This document shows, piece after piece, positions 33,435 to 43,681 of a stretch of DNA of 60,000 nt. Position 1 is the first letter of the stretch, and each line of letters begins with the position of its first letter. A model generated the notes under the pieces. The model was given only the letters and a program-made list of their open reading frames with translations. It made no database searches and was not told where the DNA came from. Location of the stretch: contig CM060733.1 in the NCBI GenBank assembly GCA_030704615.1, positions 1,676,001 through 1,736,000 on the forward strand. Direction: 5' to 3'. The stretch is from Takakia lepidozioides. Its lineage: Eukaryota > Streptophyta > Takakiopsida > Takakiales > Takakiaceae. The position numbers and the translations under genes were made by a program.

Positions 33435-34920
33435 GTGCCACTAGTTGATGGGGAAAGTGCCGGTACGAGCACTAGCGATACTAGCGGGTATACAAGACGA
33501 GGTGTGTGGTTTAGGCCACCTTCACCTCCTGTGTCTTCTACGGAAGGTTCTGATTCGGATTGTGAATCAGGAGGACTCACACCGGCGGTGCAAGTTGTTT
33601 CATTGCCATTGTTGTGGGACACGATGGAGGAGATGTATGGAGCCAACAAGGGGCCACGAAGGTACTCTGGGGCGGTGGGCACCATTGAGTTGGATGATTT
33701 CATTCAAGAGTTTGATAGTTGGTGTGACTTGCAGCAAATGCGCAATCCACAACTGTTTACGCCTTTGATGGCATAGAAGGGGCTGTTTCAGCACCTTGAG
33801 GGGCCGCCCATGGATGATTACCATGAGTTTAGGCGGGGGCACGATTGAGATCGAGGAGTGGAGGATGTACTGGTCACCCGACTATGTCTCCATCACTAGA
33901 GGCACTAGAGGCACAAGGGCCACACCGGCAGCTGCACCAGCAGCAACAGCTACAACAACAGCTTCCACGAGCAGTAGTGGGACTAGTGGTACAAAACTAC
34001 GACGTCCACCCAAGCTACTGCTGCACCAGCACCAGTGGCAGTGCCTGCCTTCAATCTGTTGTGGAGTTCTTCGAAGAGTTGAGAAGGAACTACCAAGGGG
34101 TGAGGACAAAGAAGTTGAGGAGCTTGCAAGAGTTCCAACGGAAGCCTACTGAGAGCTTGAGGAGGCTTTCACTCGCATGAGGCGCTTGATTAATGTAACC
34201 CAAGGGATTACGGAGGCTCAGGCAGTCCAATTCTGGTATGGATATTGGACAAGGAGCTGAGGAGAAGGGTGCGGGATGCAACTCTCTACAAGCGGCCCAA
34301 CCACCTTAGCAAATGTGTTTTTGCTGGCAGAGCGGATAGAGCTCAACATGGTGGAAGAACGAGTGGTCATGGTGGGATTTGCTAAGGAGGCACCATGGGG
34401 TAGTGGTGCTCCTAGCCAGCCACTACCTCAACGTGCTCAAGTCAGGGGCTCAGGTGAAGCCCAGGGAATGATAGAGAGGACCTCAGATGCAGGGGTCTCT
34501 CCCTTCATTTGCAAGCCAACAACGGGCGGATGTGGTGTGCTGGACATGTGGAGGACCCCATGTCAAGAAGGATTGCCCAGAGGGAGGCAATGGTTTGGCA
34601 CCGGCACAGCTGCACAGTTGCAGTGTGGGCATTGTGGCAAGTACGGCATGGAGAAGCCCAGTGCTATGGTTTGCATCCTGAGTTGCGCCCAGGCCAGTTC
34701 CAAGGGAAACAATGGTGGCCGGGGGCGAGGTGGAGCAGCCCAGAAGGACGAGGTGCAGGCCAAGGGCAAGCTCAACATGGCCAAGGACGCGGAGGTCAGG
34801 GTGGTGACCAAGGCATGGCCAACCGGCTTCAGCAGCTAGAGCAGAGGCTCGCTGCCATGGCCACAGCTCAGGTGGTACCGGCTCAAGGCCGGATGGTCCA
34901 CCTCCTGCTCCTGAGGGAGG
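33435..34920 (+). pseudogene. gag of element E, two zinc knuckles
   Basis: The open block 33435-33776 includes GTIELDDFIQEFDSWCDLQQ, a gag-like helical start. A stop and frameshifts follow near 33774-34200, and the frame 34276-34839 continues the gag C-terminal half. Zinc knuckle one is CWTCGGPHVKKDC (34538-34576), one residue short of the usual C-x2-C-x4-H-x4-C. Knuckle two starts CGHCGKYG (34624-34647) and continues HGEAQC in the next frame. A Gly/Gln-rich basic tail follows. The start codon is uncertain. Confidence 0.75.
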
Positions 34921-35643
34921 AGACATGGGAGGCATGGGATTCATGTGCGGGGTAGCACTACCACTAGTGAGGGGTGCCACTACCACTACCACTATGGGTG
35001 GGGCACCACTACCACTAGTGTGCACTACCACTACCACTATGAGCGGGGTACCACTAGTGCAAGTGGAGTCAGCTGCGGCAGTGACTCGAGGAGCGGCACG
35101 AGTTCCTGAGCCACGGGGTGTGGAGGTGGAGTTGGATCCACAGCGTGGGGAGGCAAGCCGTCAGGCCAGGCTTCCTCAGTCATTCACATTGGCGGAGACA
35201 GTGTCGACGCCGTCCATGGCACCTAGTTCTCGCCCGACTGTTACCGAGGCGGAGGTTACTATGCCATTGGGGAGAGCTACACGGGCAGCACCACTACCTA
35301 GTGTTGCCAAGGCTACGGCAGCTAGTGTGCTGCTGGGGGCGGCCACAGCTGTGTGCCAGGCTCCATTGTTCTCGCTACCATGATTGCGACGCCGGGGGTA
35401 AGACCAGCTGAGGTGTTCAGGCTGGCAGCTACACTCTGTGAGAGTGGGGAGGTTACTTCATCTTCTGCGGAGATAGTGGGAGGTGTAGTGCCGGAGGGAT
35501 CCTCGGATGTGAGGGTCAAGACTGCCACGCGGCGCCATGGCAAGCTGCAGCTGCCAGGTTGATGGAGCTGCTAGGCCAGCCATTGAGCGCGCCATGGTGA
35601 CACCTGGAGTTGTCATGTTAGACAACAGGATGACATTTTCTGT
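34921..35643 (+). other. Low-complexity Thr/Pro/Ala linker between gag and protease of E
   Basis: The frame 34925-35383 is open and encodes a Thr-rich, Ala/Pro-rich linker built partly on repeats of CCACTACCACTA (34965-35050). Another frame (35353-35562) leads towards the protease. No domain is recognised. Confidence 0.5.
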
Positions 35644-36042
35644 TTGAGTGGACCGGCAGGCAAGAGGTACCGGCCACTGCGAGTCTTGTTGGACTCGGGA
35701 GCTCAGCCATTGATGCTGGGCAGAGCTGCTATTGCAGGCTTGGGCCTCACGGAGGCGGATATGGAGCCGTGCCCTTTCCAGATACAGACATCTCTGGGAG
35801 GATCAGAGCAGGCTCGGGGCATGACACGGCGTGAGTTGGCTATCAGACTACAGCCGGATCATCCTACAGATGGCTCAGTGATGAGAGCCAAGGCCATTGT
35901 GACAGACGCGGTCTCGTACGATGTCCTTGTTGGTGGGGCAGTGTTGTACCCATGGGCTTCACCCTGGATTTTTGGGAGGAGTCAGCTTCCTATAGGCCTG
36001 GATGGCAGTCAGGGGAGGGCCGGCGTGTGCAGCTCCCTGTGA
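35644..36042 (+). pseudogene. Aspartic protease of element E
   Basis: Retropepsin-like block LRVLLDSGAQPLMLGRAAI with the catalytic DSG at 35692-35700, followed by TEADMEPCPFQIQTSLGG and SYDVLVGGAVLYPW (the equivalent of the later hydrophobic-Gly motif). The frame is open for 132 codons. It cleaves the Gag-Pol precursor. Confidence 0.82.
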
Positions 36043-36395
36043 CGTTCATAGGAGGAGTTGCGGTTGCCCAGCGAGGCAAGATGCCAACACTGGCAGCATT
36101 CACAGCTGCAGTGACTTGAGAGTTGTTGGATGACAACACTCATTCGAGGATGTGTCACCTCGGGAGAGCAGGATGACATGTATGGTATGGCGGAGTTGCC
36201 TGCCATGGTTGCTCACACTCCATTGTGGGGCTCGAGCAAGGATTTGCAGCGGGTTGCTGATTGTCGTGTGCAACAAGCCTGGGTAGAGGCTTTTGTACCG
36301 TCAGGAGAGGAGGACAGTGCGGGGATTGCACCAGGACCACCTCAGTTGTCACCATTGGACACCACACCGATCGTGTGGTAGTGTCCGGATGAAGG

Positions 36396-37341
36396 CATTT
36401 GCTTCTGGACTTGTTTGGCGGGATCAGCACCGGGTTGGCTGCTGTTCTACAGGCAGGTGTACGAGTACGGCGTTACTTGTATGTGGAGAGGGATGAGACG
36501 CACGACGCGTCTCACTCCGTCATGTTGCTCAGTTGGTGCAGCAGTACCCTGAGTTGTTGCCAGTGTCTGCAGTTGTGGATATCAGCAGGCCTTGCCAGCA
36601 GACATTCGTTGCTGGGGGCGCAGGATTTGGAGCGGGTTGGCTCCATTGATTTGGTAGTGGCAGGTTGGCCCTGCCAAGGGCATTCATCAGCCGGGCATGG
36701 CAATGGATTGCGAGACTCGAGGTCGGGTCTGTTTTGGGAGATGGTGCGGGTTTTGCGCCACTTACAGCTTCATCAAGCTGTATCTCCAGCATACATCTTG
36801 GAGAATGTGCCACTGATGGGCGATTCTCGGGCCAGGGTGATGGCCAGTGTGCATCAAGTCCGGTCGTGGCTTGGTCAGCAGTGTTGCTGGATGCAGCTGC
36901 AGTGGGGTCACGGGCTCATCGTCCACGGCTATGGTGGACTAACTTGATGCCACCCGCACTGCTCAAGCGTGCATTTGATGGGGTGCAGCGGCCAACACAC
37001 CTCACAGTTGATAGCATTTGGACACAGGGAGGCAGTCTCAGCGTGTGAGACACGATGACCGTTCGCCTTTGGCAGTGGTCAACAAGGTGGGTCAACCACG
37101 AGCAGCACTACTACACTGCTCAGCTTCCCAGGATCGCATGCTTTCCGGGATAGTGGACTGGCCTCCTGTGGGATGCTCAGTTGCAGCAGTTAGTGGAGCC
37201 TAATGCCGACGAGCGAGAGCGGGCTATGGGTTTTTCCACTGGGACCACGGCGGCGCCTTTCTTTCTGAGGCATCACGTCGTCAGGTGTTGGGGCAAGCAA
37301 TGGATCTAAATTGCTTGACCTGGATTATCAGCTTGGCTATG
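36396..37341 (+). pseudogene. C5 cytosine DNA methyltransferase domain inside the Pol of element E
   Basis: Transfers a methyl group from S-adenosylmethionine to cytosine C5. Motifs in order: I, LLDLFGGISTGLAAVLQAG (36402-36458); IV, LVVAGWPCQGHSSAGHG with the catalytic Cys at 36672-36674; VI, AYILENVPLM (ENV at 36801-36809); VIII, SRAHRPRLWWTNL (about 36905-36946, next frame); a target-recognition region; IX-like EPNADERERAMGFSTGTTAA (about 37197-37256); X, VLGQAMDLNCLTWI (37282-37323). The order is the standard one, not the rearranged DRM order. At least three frameshifts make this copy inactive. It lies between protease (ends 36042) and RT (starts near 37640), on the same strand, so it was part of the polyprotein. 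Confidence 0.92.
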
Positions 37342-37639
37342 GCTGAGCAACGTAGAGTGCGGAGTGCACTTCCCTTGACGGTCTCTCTGCCTACCGAGAC
37401 GGTACAAGCAGTGAGTGGGGGCGAGCCGGTGAGGACCACAAGGTGTAGACATCCATGGCACACGTGGGAGGTGCTCGAGGTTCAGAGGGAGTTGGCAGCC
37501 AAGGCGGCTGTGATGGATGAGGTTGGGGATTCTTCTCGGGTTGAGGAGGTCCTCAAGGATGAGATGATGGGGCAGGATGAGGCCTTGTCATTGACTGAGC
37601 AGGCAGGGAGTACTGCTCAAGAGGTTGCGGCATAGCAAC
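37342..37639 (+). other. Linker between methyltransferase and RT of element E
   Basis: Open frame 37285-37635 continues from methyltransferase motif X into an acidic Glu/Gln/Val-rich stretch and ends at a stop at 37633-37635. No domain is recognised. Confidence 0.5.
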
Positions 37640-39130
37640 CACGGGACGCGTCCTCTACCTCTAAGTCTGCTGGACTTAAGGTTGCAGTTACGGAGGACAA
37701 TTGGGAGCCTGACATTGGACCCATTGTCACTGGAGGAGAGAGACGACGTATACGGCGGTTCCTGAGGGCTTACAGGAATTGCTTTGCCTTCAGTTTGAAG
37801 GATTTGGGAGCACTGAAGGGTCAGGAGATTCGTATTGAGTTGGCCACGGACACGCCAATCTTTCGGAGACCCTATAGATACAGTGACATGGAGAGGTCTT
37901 TGATTCAGATGAGGACTCAAGATCTCTGGGAGGCTGGTTTGGTGGAGCTCTCTAGTGAGAGTATGCTTCAGCCACGGTGATGCCAGCCAAGAAGGATGTC
38001 TATGGCAATTGGACGGAGAGACGTATGTGCGGTGATTACCGGCCTGTAAATTGTCAGACCAAGTCCGATAAGTATGCCATGCCCACACCGGAGGAGATCT
38101 TTGATGCCATTGGGCATGCCAAGGTCTTTAGCACTCTGGACTTGCGGTCCGGATATCACCAGTTGCCGATCAAGGAGGCGGACAAGCAGAAGACGACATT
38201 CGGGGATCAATGAGCATGGGAAGGATTGCCTATATCAGTGGCGGTTCTTGCGGGCTTAAGAACGCTCCTGCAGAGTTCCAGAGAGTTATGGAGATTCTAG
38301 CAGGGTAGACTTTGCTCGGTGCTACATAGATGACATCATCATCTTTAGTGCTACGGTGGAGGAGCACGAGAGACACCTTCAGGTGGTGTTTGAGCGCTTG
38401 AGAGCGCACGGATTGAAATTACATCCGGGGAAGTGCAAGTTCTTCCACAACCAGATTGAGTATCTGGGCCACATGATATATCCTGGAGGATTGGGGCAGC
38501 AGACTAAGGTAGAGGCCATGCACAGATTCCACGTCCCACGGATGTGAGCCGAGTTCGAGCTTTCATGGGGTTGGCAAACTACTATAGACGGTTTGTCAAG
38601 GGATTTAGTGCTATTGCAAAGGCTCTAACCAAGCTGACCAAGGTAGACCAGGAGTGGCAGTGGGAAGATGAGCAAGAGCGAACTTTTCAGAGCTCAAGGC
38701 GAGGTTGACCTCGGCGCCGATCTTGAGACGACCTATCAGGGGGCGTCCCTTTCAGGTGCATACAGATTGGAGCATGCTGGGGCTTGGAGCGGTGCTCACA
38801 CATGTGGATGATGAGGGAAGAGAGTTCGTAGTGGCTTATGCTAGCCGCTTGAACAACGCTGTAGAGTCTAAGTATAGCATATGAGGGGAGTGCTTAGCTG
38901 TGTGGGCCGTGGCACATTTCAGGTGCTATCTATACAGCAATCTCTTCACCCTTGTCACGGATCACCAACCACTCAAGTGGTTGATGGAGTCAGACAAGCT
39001 TACGGGGAAGCTTGCACGGTGGGCACTTATACTCCAAGAGTATGACTTTCAGGTTGTGCATCGACCGGGTTTGGTCAATAGGGATGCGGATGGATTGAGT
39101 CGCAATCCATGCACGAGCCAGCAGGATGAC
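37640..39130 (+). pseudogene. Reverse transcriptase and RNase H of element E
   Basis: RT: SLKDLGALKGQEIRIELA, then [35 protein letters not shown] and the catalytic YIDD at 38323-38334, followed by HGLKLHPGKCKFFHNQIEYL. RNase H: VHTDWSMLGLGAVLTHV near 38757, LVTDHQPLKWLM near 38950 and the closing NRDADGLSRNP near 39080-39110. Frames change near 37975, 38210, 38300, 38550 and 38880. The GDYRPVN style differs from the chromovirus VDYRALN, so the two families are distinct lineages. Confidence 0.92.
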
Positions 39131-40219
39131 ACTGGAGCTCGGTGGCATGGTGAGACAGACGAGGAGATGGTGCCGGGATGGCATGCATCTGCCTTTTTGT
39201 GTATCTTGGCATCGGGAGGTCAGGTTGGACCTACAATAGGGATGACTGTAGACGGAGTGTCTGAGGACCCTGAGGCTAGTGATGAGCCAGGTGGTGCCAG
39301 AGATATACATGAGGATTCGGTTGTGTTGGACTACCTCCGCACTGGAGACACGACAGCTAGTGTGACTGCCAAGGAGAGGGATCGGATCCTGCAACGAGCC
39401 AAGAGGTTCAAGTGGGAGGGGATACACCTGCTTCGAGTGTGGGAGGATGGTCGGGTGAGGATCGTGCCTCACCCAACACAGCGTGCACGGTTAGTGGCAT
39501 GCCCATGAGGAGTTGGGGCATTTTGGAGTGCGACGCACTCATAGTTTACTGCAGGGGCAGTATTGGTGGCGTGGTATATACACAGAGGTGCAACAGTTCG
39601 TGGCTAGGTGCATGGTGTGTGACAGGGTGCGTGCTTCATTCAACGCCCCTACACCACAGTTGCATCCATTACCCATCATGGGATTGGGCTACAGGTGGAG
39701 TCTTGACTTCGCAGGGCCGTTGCCATTGACGATGCGCCACCACAGATATGTGTTGGTGATGGTGGAGCACTTTCCAAGTGGATTGAGTTGGTTCCATTGC
39801 CTGACAAGGCTAGTGAGGGGGCTGCGTATGCATTCCTGGATCGTGTGCTTAGCCGATTCGGTGCTCCAGCTGAGGTACTCACGGACCAAGGAGAGAATTC
39901 TTGGGGGAGTTTCAGGCTTTGTGTGATAAAGCCTTGATAGACCACCGTACCACTTCTCGGGATCATCCTGAGGCCGATGGCTTGGCAGAGAGAGTGGTGC
40001 AGACGGTGAAGAGGGGTTTGCGCAAGTATGGCTTGCAAAAGGGACACCTAGGAGATTGGGATCTTCAGGTACCTTGGCTAGCCATGGGCTACAGGTTTAG
40101 CAAGCAAGCATCACTTGCCTCCTTCTCACCATATTTCCTTCTCTTTGGCCGAGAGCCAGATTTGCCTGCGTCTATTGCAGGGAGGCTGCAGTAGTCCTCA
40201 ACCTTGATGATCCGGATGT
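39131..40219 (+). pseudogene. Integrase of element E
   Basis: The frame from RNase H runs on to 39508 and leads into the HHCC domain (ELGHFGVRRTHSLL, CMVCDRV, about 39510-39630). The catalytic core shows WSLDFAGPLP (first D, near 39700), the second D in a shifted frame as VLTDQGEN (near 39880) and the third acidic residue in SRDHPEADGLAERVVQTVKR (near 39955-40015). The frame ends at a stop at 40192-40194. Confidence 0.9.
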
Positions 40220-40760
40220 GTGGACACAAGCATGTGCCCAGCGGGCAGAGTTGTTCAGAGAGTCATGCCTATGGCTTTTGAGAATCTTGCTATTGCCCAA
40301 CCGAGACACATTGAGGTATGCCACTATACGTGGGGGGATATTGGCCAGGTGTTCGGCGTTTCCACCCTGGGACTATGTGTATCTGCAGCAGACAAGCCTA
40401 CGACCTTGGATGTCACAGCAGGACGTGTGATTCTAAGGGTCAGGGAGGTGTTGCCTTCAGGAGTGTTGATTCTGGAGGGTCGAGATGGCATGGTATGGAA
40501 GGACCATGTGCGTAATTGTGCGCCATGTCACCTTCCACATGTGGATGGGAGGATAGATCCCACCTTGCAGTGGTACCAGGGTTGCGTTGCATTTATGTGG
40601 GCATGCTCGTGGTGCCGCCACTATGCTGGTGTGATCGATGCTCAAGAGGTTGGCACATGGGATGCTTGACACACCTCTTGAGAGGGTTCCTGATGGAGAT
40701 TGGTTATGTCCACACTACTTGGGATAGTGACAGTGGATATGACTGGGATGCCAAGCTCAT
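40220..40760 (+). pseudogene. Integrase C-terminal tail with PHD-finger-like domain, element E
   Basis: After the core, a module with TLDVTAGRVILRVREVLP, ILEGRDGMVWKDHVRNCAPC (about 40405-40530) resembles the beta-barrel tail of gypsy integrases. It is followed by a Cys/His-rich block: CGHARGAATMLV, then CDRCSRGWHMGCLT and PLERVPDGDWLCPHY in neighbouring frames (40590-40735). The spacing C-x2-C, then H-x2-C, then W-x-C-x2-(C) is that of a PHD finger; the last Cys is Tyr here and the first pair is eroded. PHD fingers read histone H3 tails, so this may replace the chromodomain in target choice (inference). Confidence 0.72.
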
Positions 40761-40953
40761 AGGAGTCAATACCCGAGATCTCAGGCTCAAGTTCACAAGT
40801 TGCAAGACGGCGACTAACGATGGGGCAACTCTTGTACCCGGCCTCTTGATCTATCGAGTTTGAGTGTAGTAGGGACAGTGGTGGAGGACTTAGTGAGGCT
40901 ATGGCCACTATCACATCTTGTGGCTACCTGGACTTAGAGGGACCTAAGCGCAG
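40761..40953 (+). other. 3' untranslated part of element E
   Basis: No domain after the PHD-like block. The stretch leads to the polypurine tract. Confidence 0.5.
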
Positions 40954-40966
40954 CTAGGGGGACGAT
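40954..40966 (+). other. Polypurine tract of element E
   Basis: CTAGGGGGACGAT immediately before TGTGATGG, the start of the 3' LTR. This is where plus-strand DNA synthesis would start, and it fixes the left edge of U3. Confidence 0.7.
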
Positions 40967-41248
40967 TGTGATGGACTAGTGGCTGCACTAGTGGTGGCTA
41001 GTGGCAGCCTAATGATGGACTAGTGGCAGACTAGTGGTGGACTAGTGGTTGCACTAGTGGTGGCTAGTGGTTGTCTAGTGGCACTAGTGGTGCACTAGTG
41101 ATGGACTAGTGATAGACTAGTGTTTGGTGTGCACATATGTTGTGTGGTTTTGGACAATGATGTAGTTGTGTAGCGATATGTATGCGCAGACAGCTGTCAA
41201 GTTATTTTACGACTAGTATGAAGTTAACTAGGAAATAACTAGCTTTTA

Positions 41249-41299
41249 TATATTGACATTTGGGATTGACCCAAGTGTCAATCCAGGGACCAATATATG
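41249..41299 (+). promoter_or_regulatory. TATA-like elements in the LTR of E
   Basis: Two TATA-like words, one within ttttatatattg (near 41247-41258) and one AATATATG (41292-41299). The second would place transcription start near 41325, just upstream of the primer-complement segment 41343-41358, as a self-priming RNA end needs. The start site is inferred. Confidence 0.5.
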
Positions 41300-41342
41300 T
41301 TTGGGCACCTGGCGTTGTTATCTTCACGGCAGATCGCGGTGG

Positions 41343-41358
41343 GCTCATCTTTCTCGAG
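41343..41358 (+). promoter_or_regulatory. Putative self-primer segment in R of element E
   Basis: GCTCATCTTTCTCGAG, complementary base for base to the site at 31750-31765. In the left LTR the same segment is at 31584-31599. Confidence 0.75.
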
Positions 41359-41510
41359 TTGAGCCTCACCGCGTCTAGCTATGGCGCCGTAGTGTGGATT
41401 CCCCATGGCGGGGATGCACTTGGCTCGACTTAATATATGAGTGATGTTTTCATGTGCAAGTGTGTGAGTTTGAGAGAGCTTGTATGCTTGTATCATTCTT
41501 TTCCTTATCA

Positions 41511-41797
41511 TTGTGATGGACTAGTGGCTGCACTAGTGGGGCTAGTGGCAGCTAGGACTAGTGGCTGCACTAGTGGTGGCTAGTGGCAACCTAATGATGG
41601 ACTAGTGGTTGCACTAGTGGTGGCTAGTGACAGACTAGTGGTGGACTAGTGGCTGCACTAGTGGTGGCTAGTGTTGTCTAGTGGCAGCCTAATGGTGCAC
41701 TAGTGGTAGACTAGTGAGAGACTAGTGTTTGGTGTGCACCATGTGTTTGTGGTTTTGGACAACGATGTAGTTGTGTAGCGATATGTATGCGCACGGC
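41511..41797 (+). repeat. Extra partial U3 of element E beyond its LTR
   Basis: After one extra T (41511) the sequence restarts TGTGATGGACTAGTGG and follows 40967-41194 to GCGCACGGC, where the host target ATCTA begins. This is the U3 part that the left LTR lacks. Confidence 0.8.
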
Positions 41798-43681
41798 ATC
41801 TACAACGAAGGTGTGCACCCTGTCGTAAACCTCAATGCAGCAGTGACGTTGTGTATCATAGATGTTTGATAGCAACACATAAGTCGCGACATCCTGTTCA
41901 TCTCACTTGAGGATAGATGTTGCCGCACGTTTAGTCATCTCCACATTGTCATGGATTCTGCAAGCACCAAGCAAGGCCTCCACACTACAACATCTGGATT
42001 GATTGGCATTTTATTAATCAGGTCCACTGCCTCATCCAATTGTCCCGCACGTCCAAGAAGGTCCACCATGCAGCCAAAATGCTTTACTGTCAGAGTGACA
42101 CCATGATCTTGACTCAGGGAATCGAAGTAGCGTCTTCCTTCATTCAGTAGGCCAGTGTGGCTGCATGCAGGGAGAACACATAAAAGGTGATACTGTCCGG
42201 CTTCAAGCCGTTCTTTTCCATTCCTTCAAATAGTTGCAGGACCTCGGTATGACAACCATGCTGGGCATATCCTGCGATTATCGCGTTCCATGACATCACA
42301 TTTCGTTCAGCCATATTGTCAAATACTCCCTTTGCATCCTCAATGCACCCACATTTCGCATACATGTCCATCAGGGCATTGTCCAGAATGACGTGGTACA
42401 ATTCCAGCTTTGATGATGTTACCATGGACCTCTTTGCCCTTTTCCAGGGCTGCCAGGCTTGCACAAACATTACAAACGCACACAAACGTGATGTGGTGGC
42501 ACTTCACCCCTTCCCCCATCATTTGCTCATAGGTTTCCAAGGCCTCCGTCCCCCCCCCCCCCTGTTGTGCAGATCCTGCAAGCATCGCGTTCCACGATAC
42601 CAAATCTCGTTTAGCCATATTGTTGAACAACTCCCACCGCATCCTCAATGCTCCCACATTTGGCATACATGTCCACGAGGGTATTGTTCAGAATCACATC
42701 TGGTACAATTCCAGCTTTGGCGATGCAACCATGCATCTCTTTGCCTTTTTCCAGGGCTGCCACCTGCTTGCACACGCACTGCAAACGCACACAAATGTGA
42801 TATGGTCAGGCTTCACCCCCCCATCATTTGCTCATAGGTCTCCAAAGCCTCCACCCCGCGCCCCTGATGTACATACTCTGCAAGCATCGCGTTCCACGAC
42901 ACCACATCTCGTTCAGCCATAGTGTTGAACACTCCTTTCGCATCCTCAATGCTCCCAAATTTGGCACATGTCCACCAGAGCAGTGTTCAGTGTTCAGTGT
43001 TCCCTGCTCCTTCAGCTTCCGCGCCCTTGCTGTGCATATCTTGCAATCATCGCACTCCACAACACCATATCTCGTTCAGCCATACTGTCGAACACTCCCT
43101 TCATACATGTCCACCGAGGGTATTGTACAGAATGACATTTGGTACAATTGCAGCTCTGACAATGTCGCCATCGACCTCTTTGCCCTTTTCCAGAGCTGCC
43201 AGGCTTGCATACGAATTTGCAAATGCAAACAAACGTGATGTGGTTGGGCTTCACCCCTTCACGCAGCATTTGCCCAAAGCATTAATCCTACCCTCCCATG
43301 CTTGGTAAATCCTGCCAACATTATATTCCACGTGATTAAAGATCGTTGAGGCATTCTGTTGAACACTTGGTGAGCATCCATGATGCTCCCGCAGTTAACA
43401 TACATGTTGACAAGGGTGTTGAGTAGAAAAATATTTGGCGTGAATCCACTTTGGATAATGTGAGTGTGCACCTGCTTTCCAGCTTCCAGACCTTCCATCT
43501 TGATGCACTTAAGCAAGAGATAGACATACGTATCTGAATCTGCTGAAATGCCTCCTTGGTTTAGAGTCTGTAGAGCTTCTGTCAGTCTGTCTGCCGCACA
43601 AAGTATCTTCACATGCCCAGAAGTGCCAGAAGAGGCATTGTGGACTCCCTCTCTTGATCCTTTTTCAGAAGTTGTGGTCAT
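41798..43681 (-). pseudogene. PPR-DYW gene F, N-terminal and PPR part (split by element E)
   Basis: Starts at ATG 43679-43681 (MTTTSEKGSREGVHN) and runs down the minus strand. First repeats: TYVYLLLKCIKMEGLEAGKQ and NTLVNMYVNCGSIMDAHQVF. Then come several P-L-S triplets of about 300 bp with the signatures VFDNMAERNVMSWNAIIAGY, EGMEKNGLKPDSITF and LIDMYAKCG-like, and finally an E-type region (KHFGCMVDLLGRAGQLDEAV, CIEVYDRVHTFVV) up to the insertion point. The DYW domain is at 31176-31533. PLS-DYW proteins choose organellar RNA editing sites. The repeats carry frameshifts (for example near 42340, 42670, 42830 and 43060) and a C-homopolymer at 42551-42562, so the gene was dying apart from the insertion. 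Confidence 0.9.

Larger units (their letters stand above)
40967..41510 (+). repeat. Complete LTR of element E
   Basis: 544 bp from TGTGATGG, just after the polypurine tract, to CTTATCA, the same end that precedes the self-priming site at the left. The U3 part (40967-41194) is a minisatellite of ACTAGTGG-type words. The rest (41195-41510) matches the left LTR. Confidence 0.82.
31534..41797 (+). mobile_element. Ty3/gypsy element E with DNA methyltransferase and PHD-like finger
   Basis: A 10.26-kb element inserted in PPR gene F and flanked by ATCTA on both sides (31529-31533 and 41798-41802). Order on the plus strand: partial left LTR, self-priming site, 1.7-kb leader, gag with two zinc knuckles, aspartic protease, C5 cytosine methyltransferase, RT, RNase H, integrase, C-terminal PHD-like finger, polypurine tract, complete LTR, and an extra partial LTR. 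It is not related to copies A-D at the LTR or primer-site level and has no chromodomain. All coding regions carry frameshifts or stops. Confidence 0.93.

Noticed and set aside
35038-36042. Element E as a caulimovirus-like pararetrovirus
   Set aside because: LTRs, a polypurine tract, an integrase with HHCC and DDE blocks and a target duplication show an LTR retrotransposon; no movement protein is seen.
36396-37341. Restriction-modification or bacterial contamination as source of the methyltransferase
   Set aside because: It sits in register between protease and RT of a eukaryotic retroelement, with the same codon style and strand, and no restriction gene is near.
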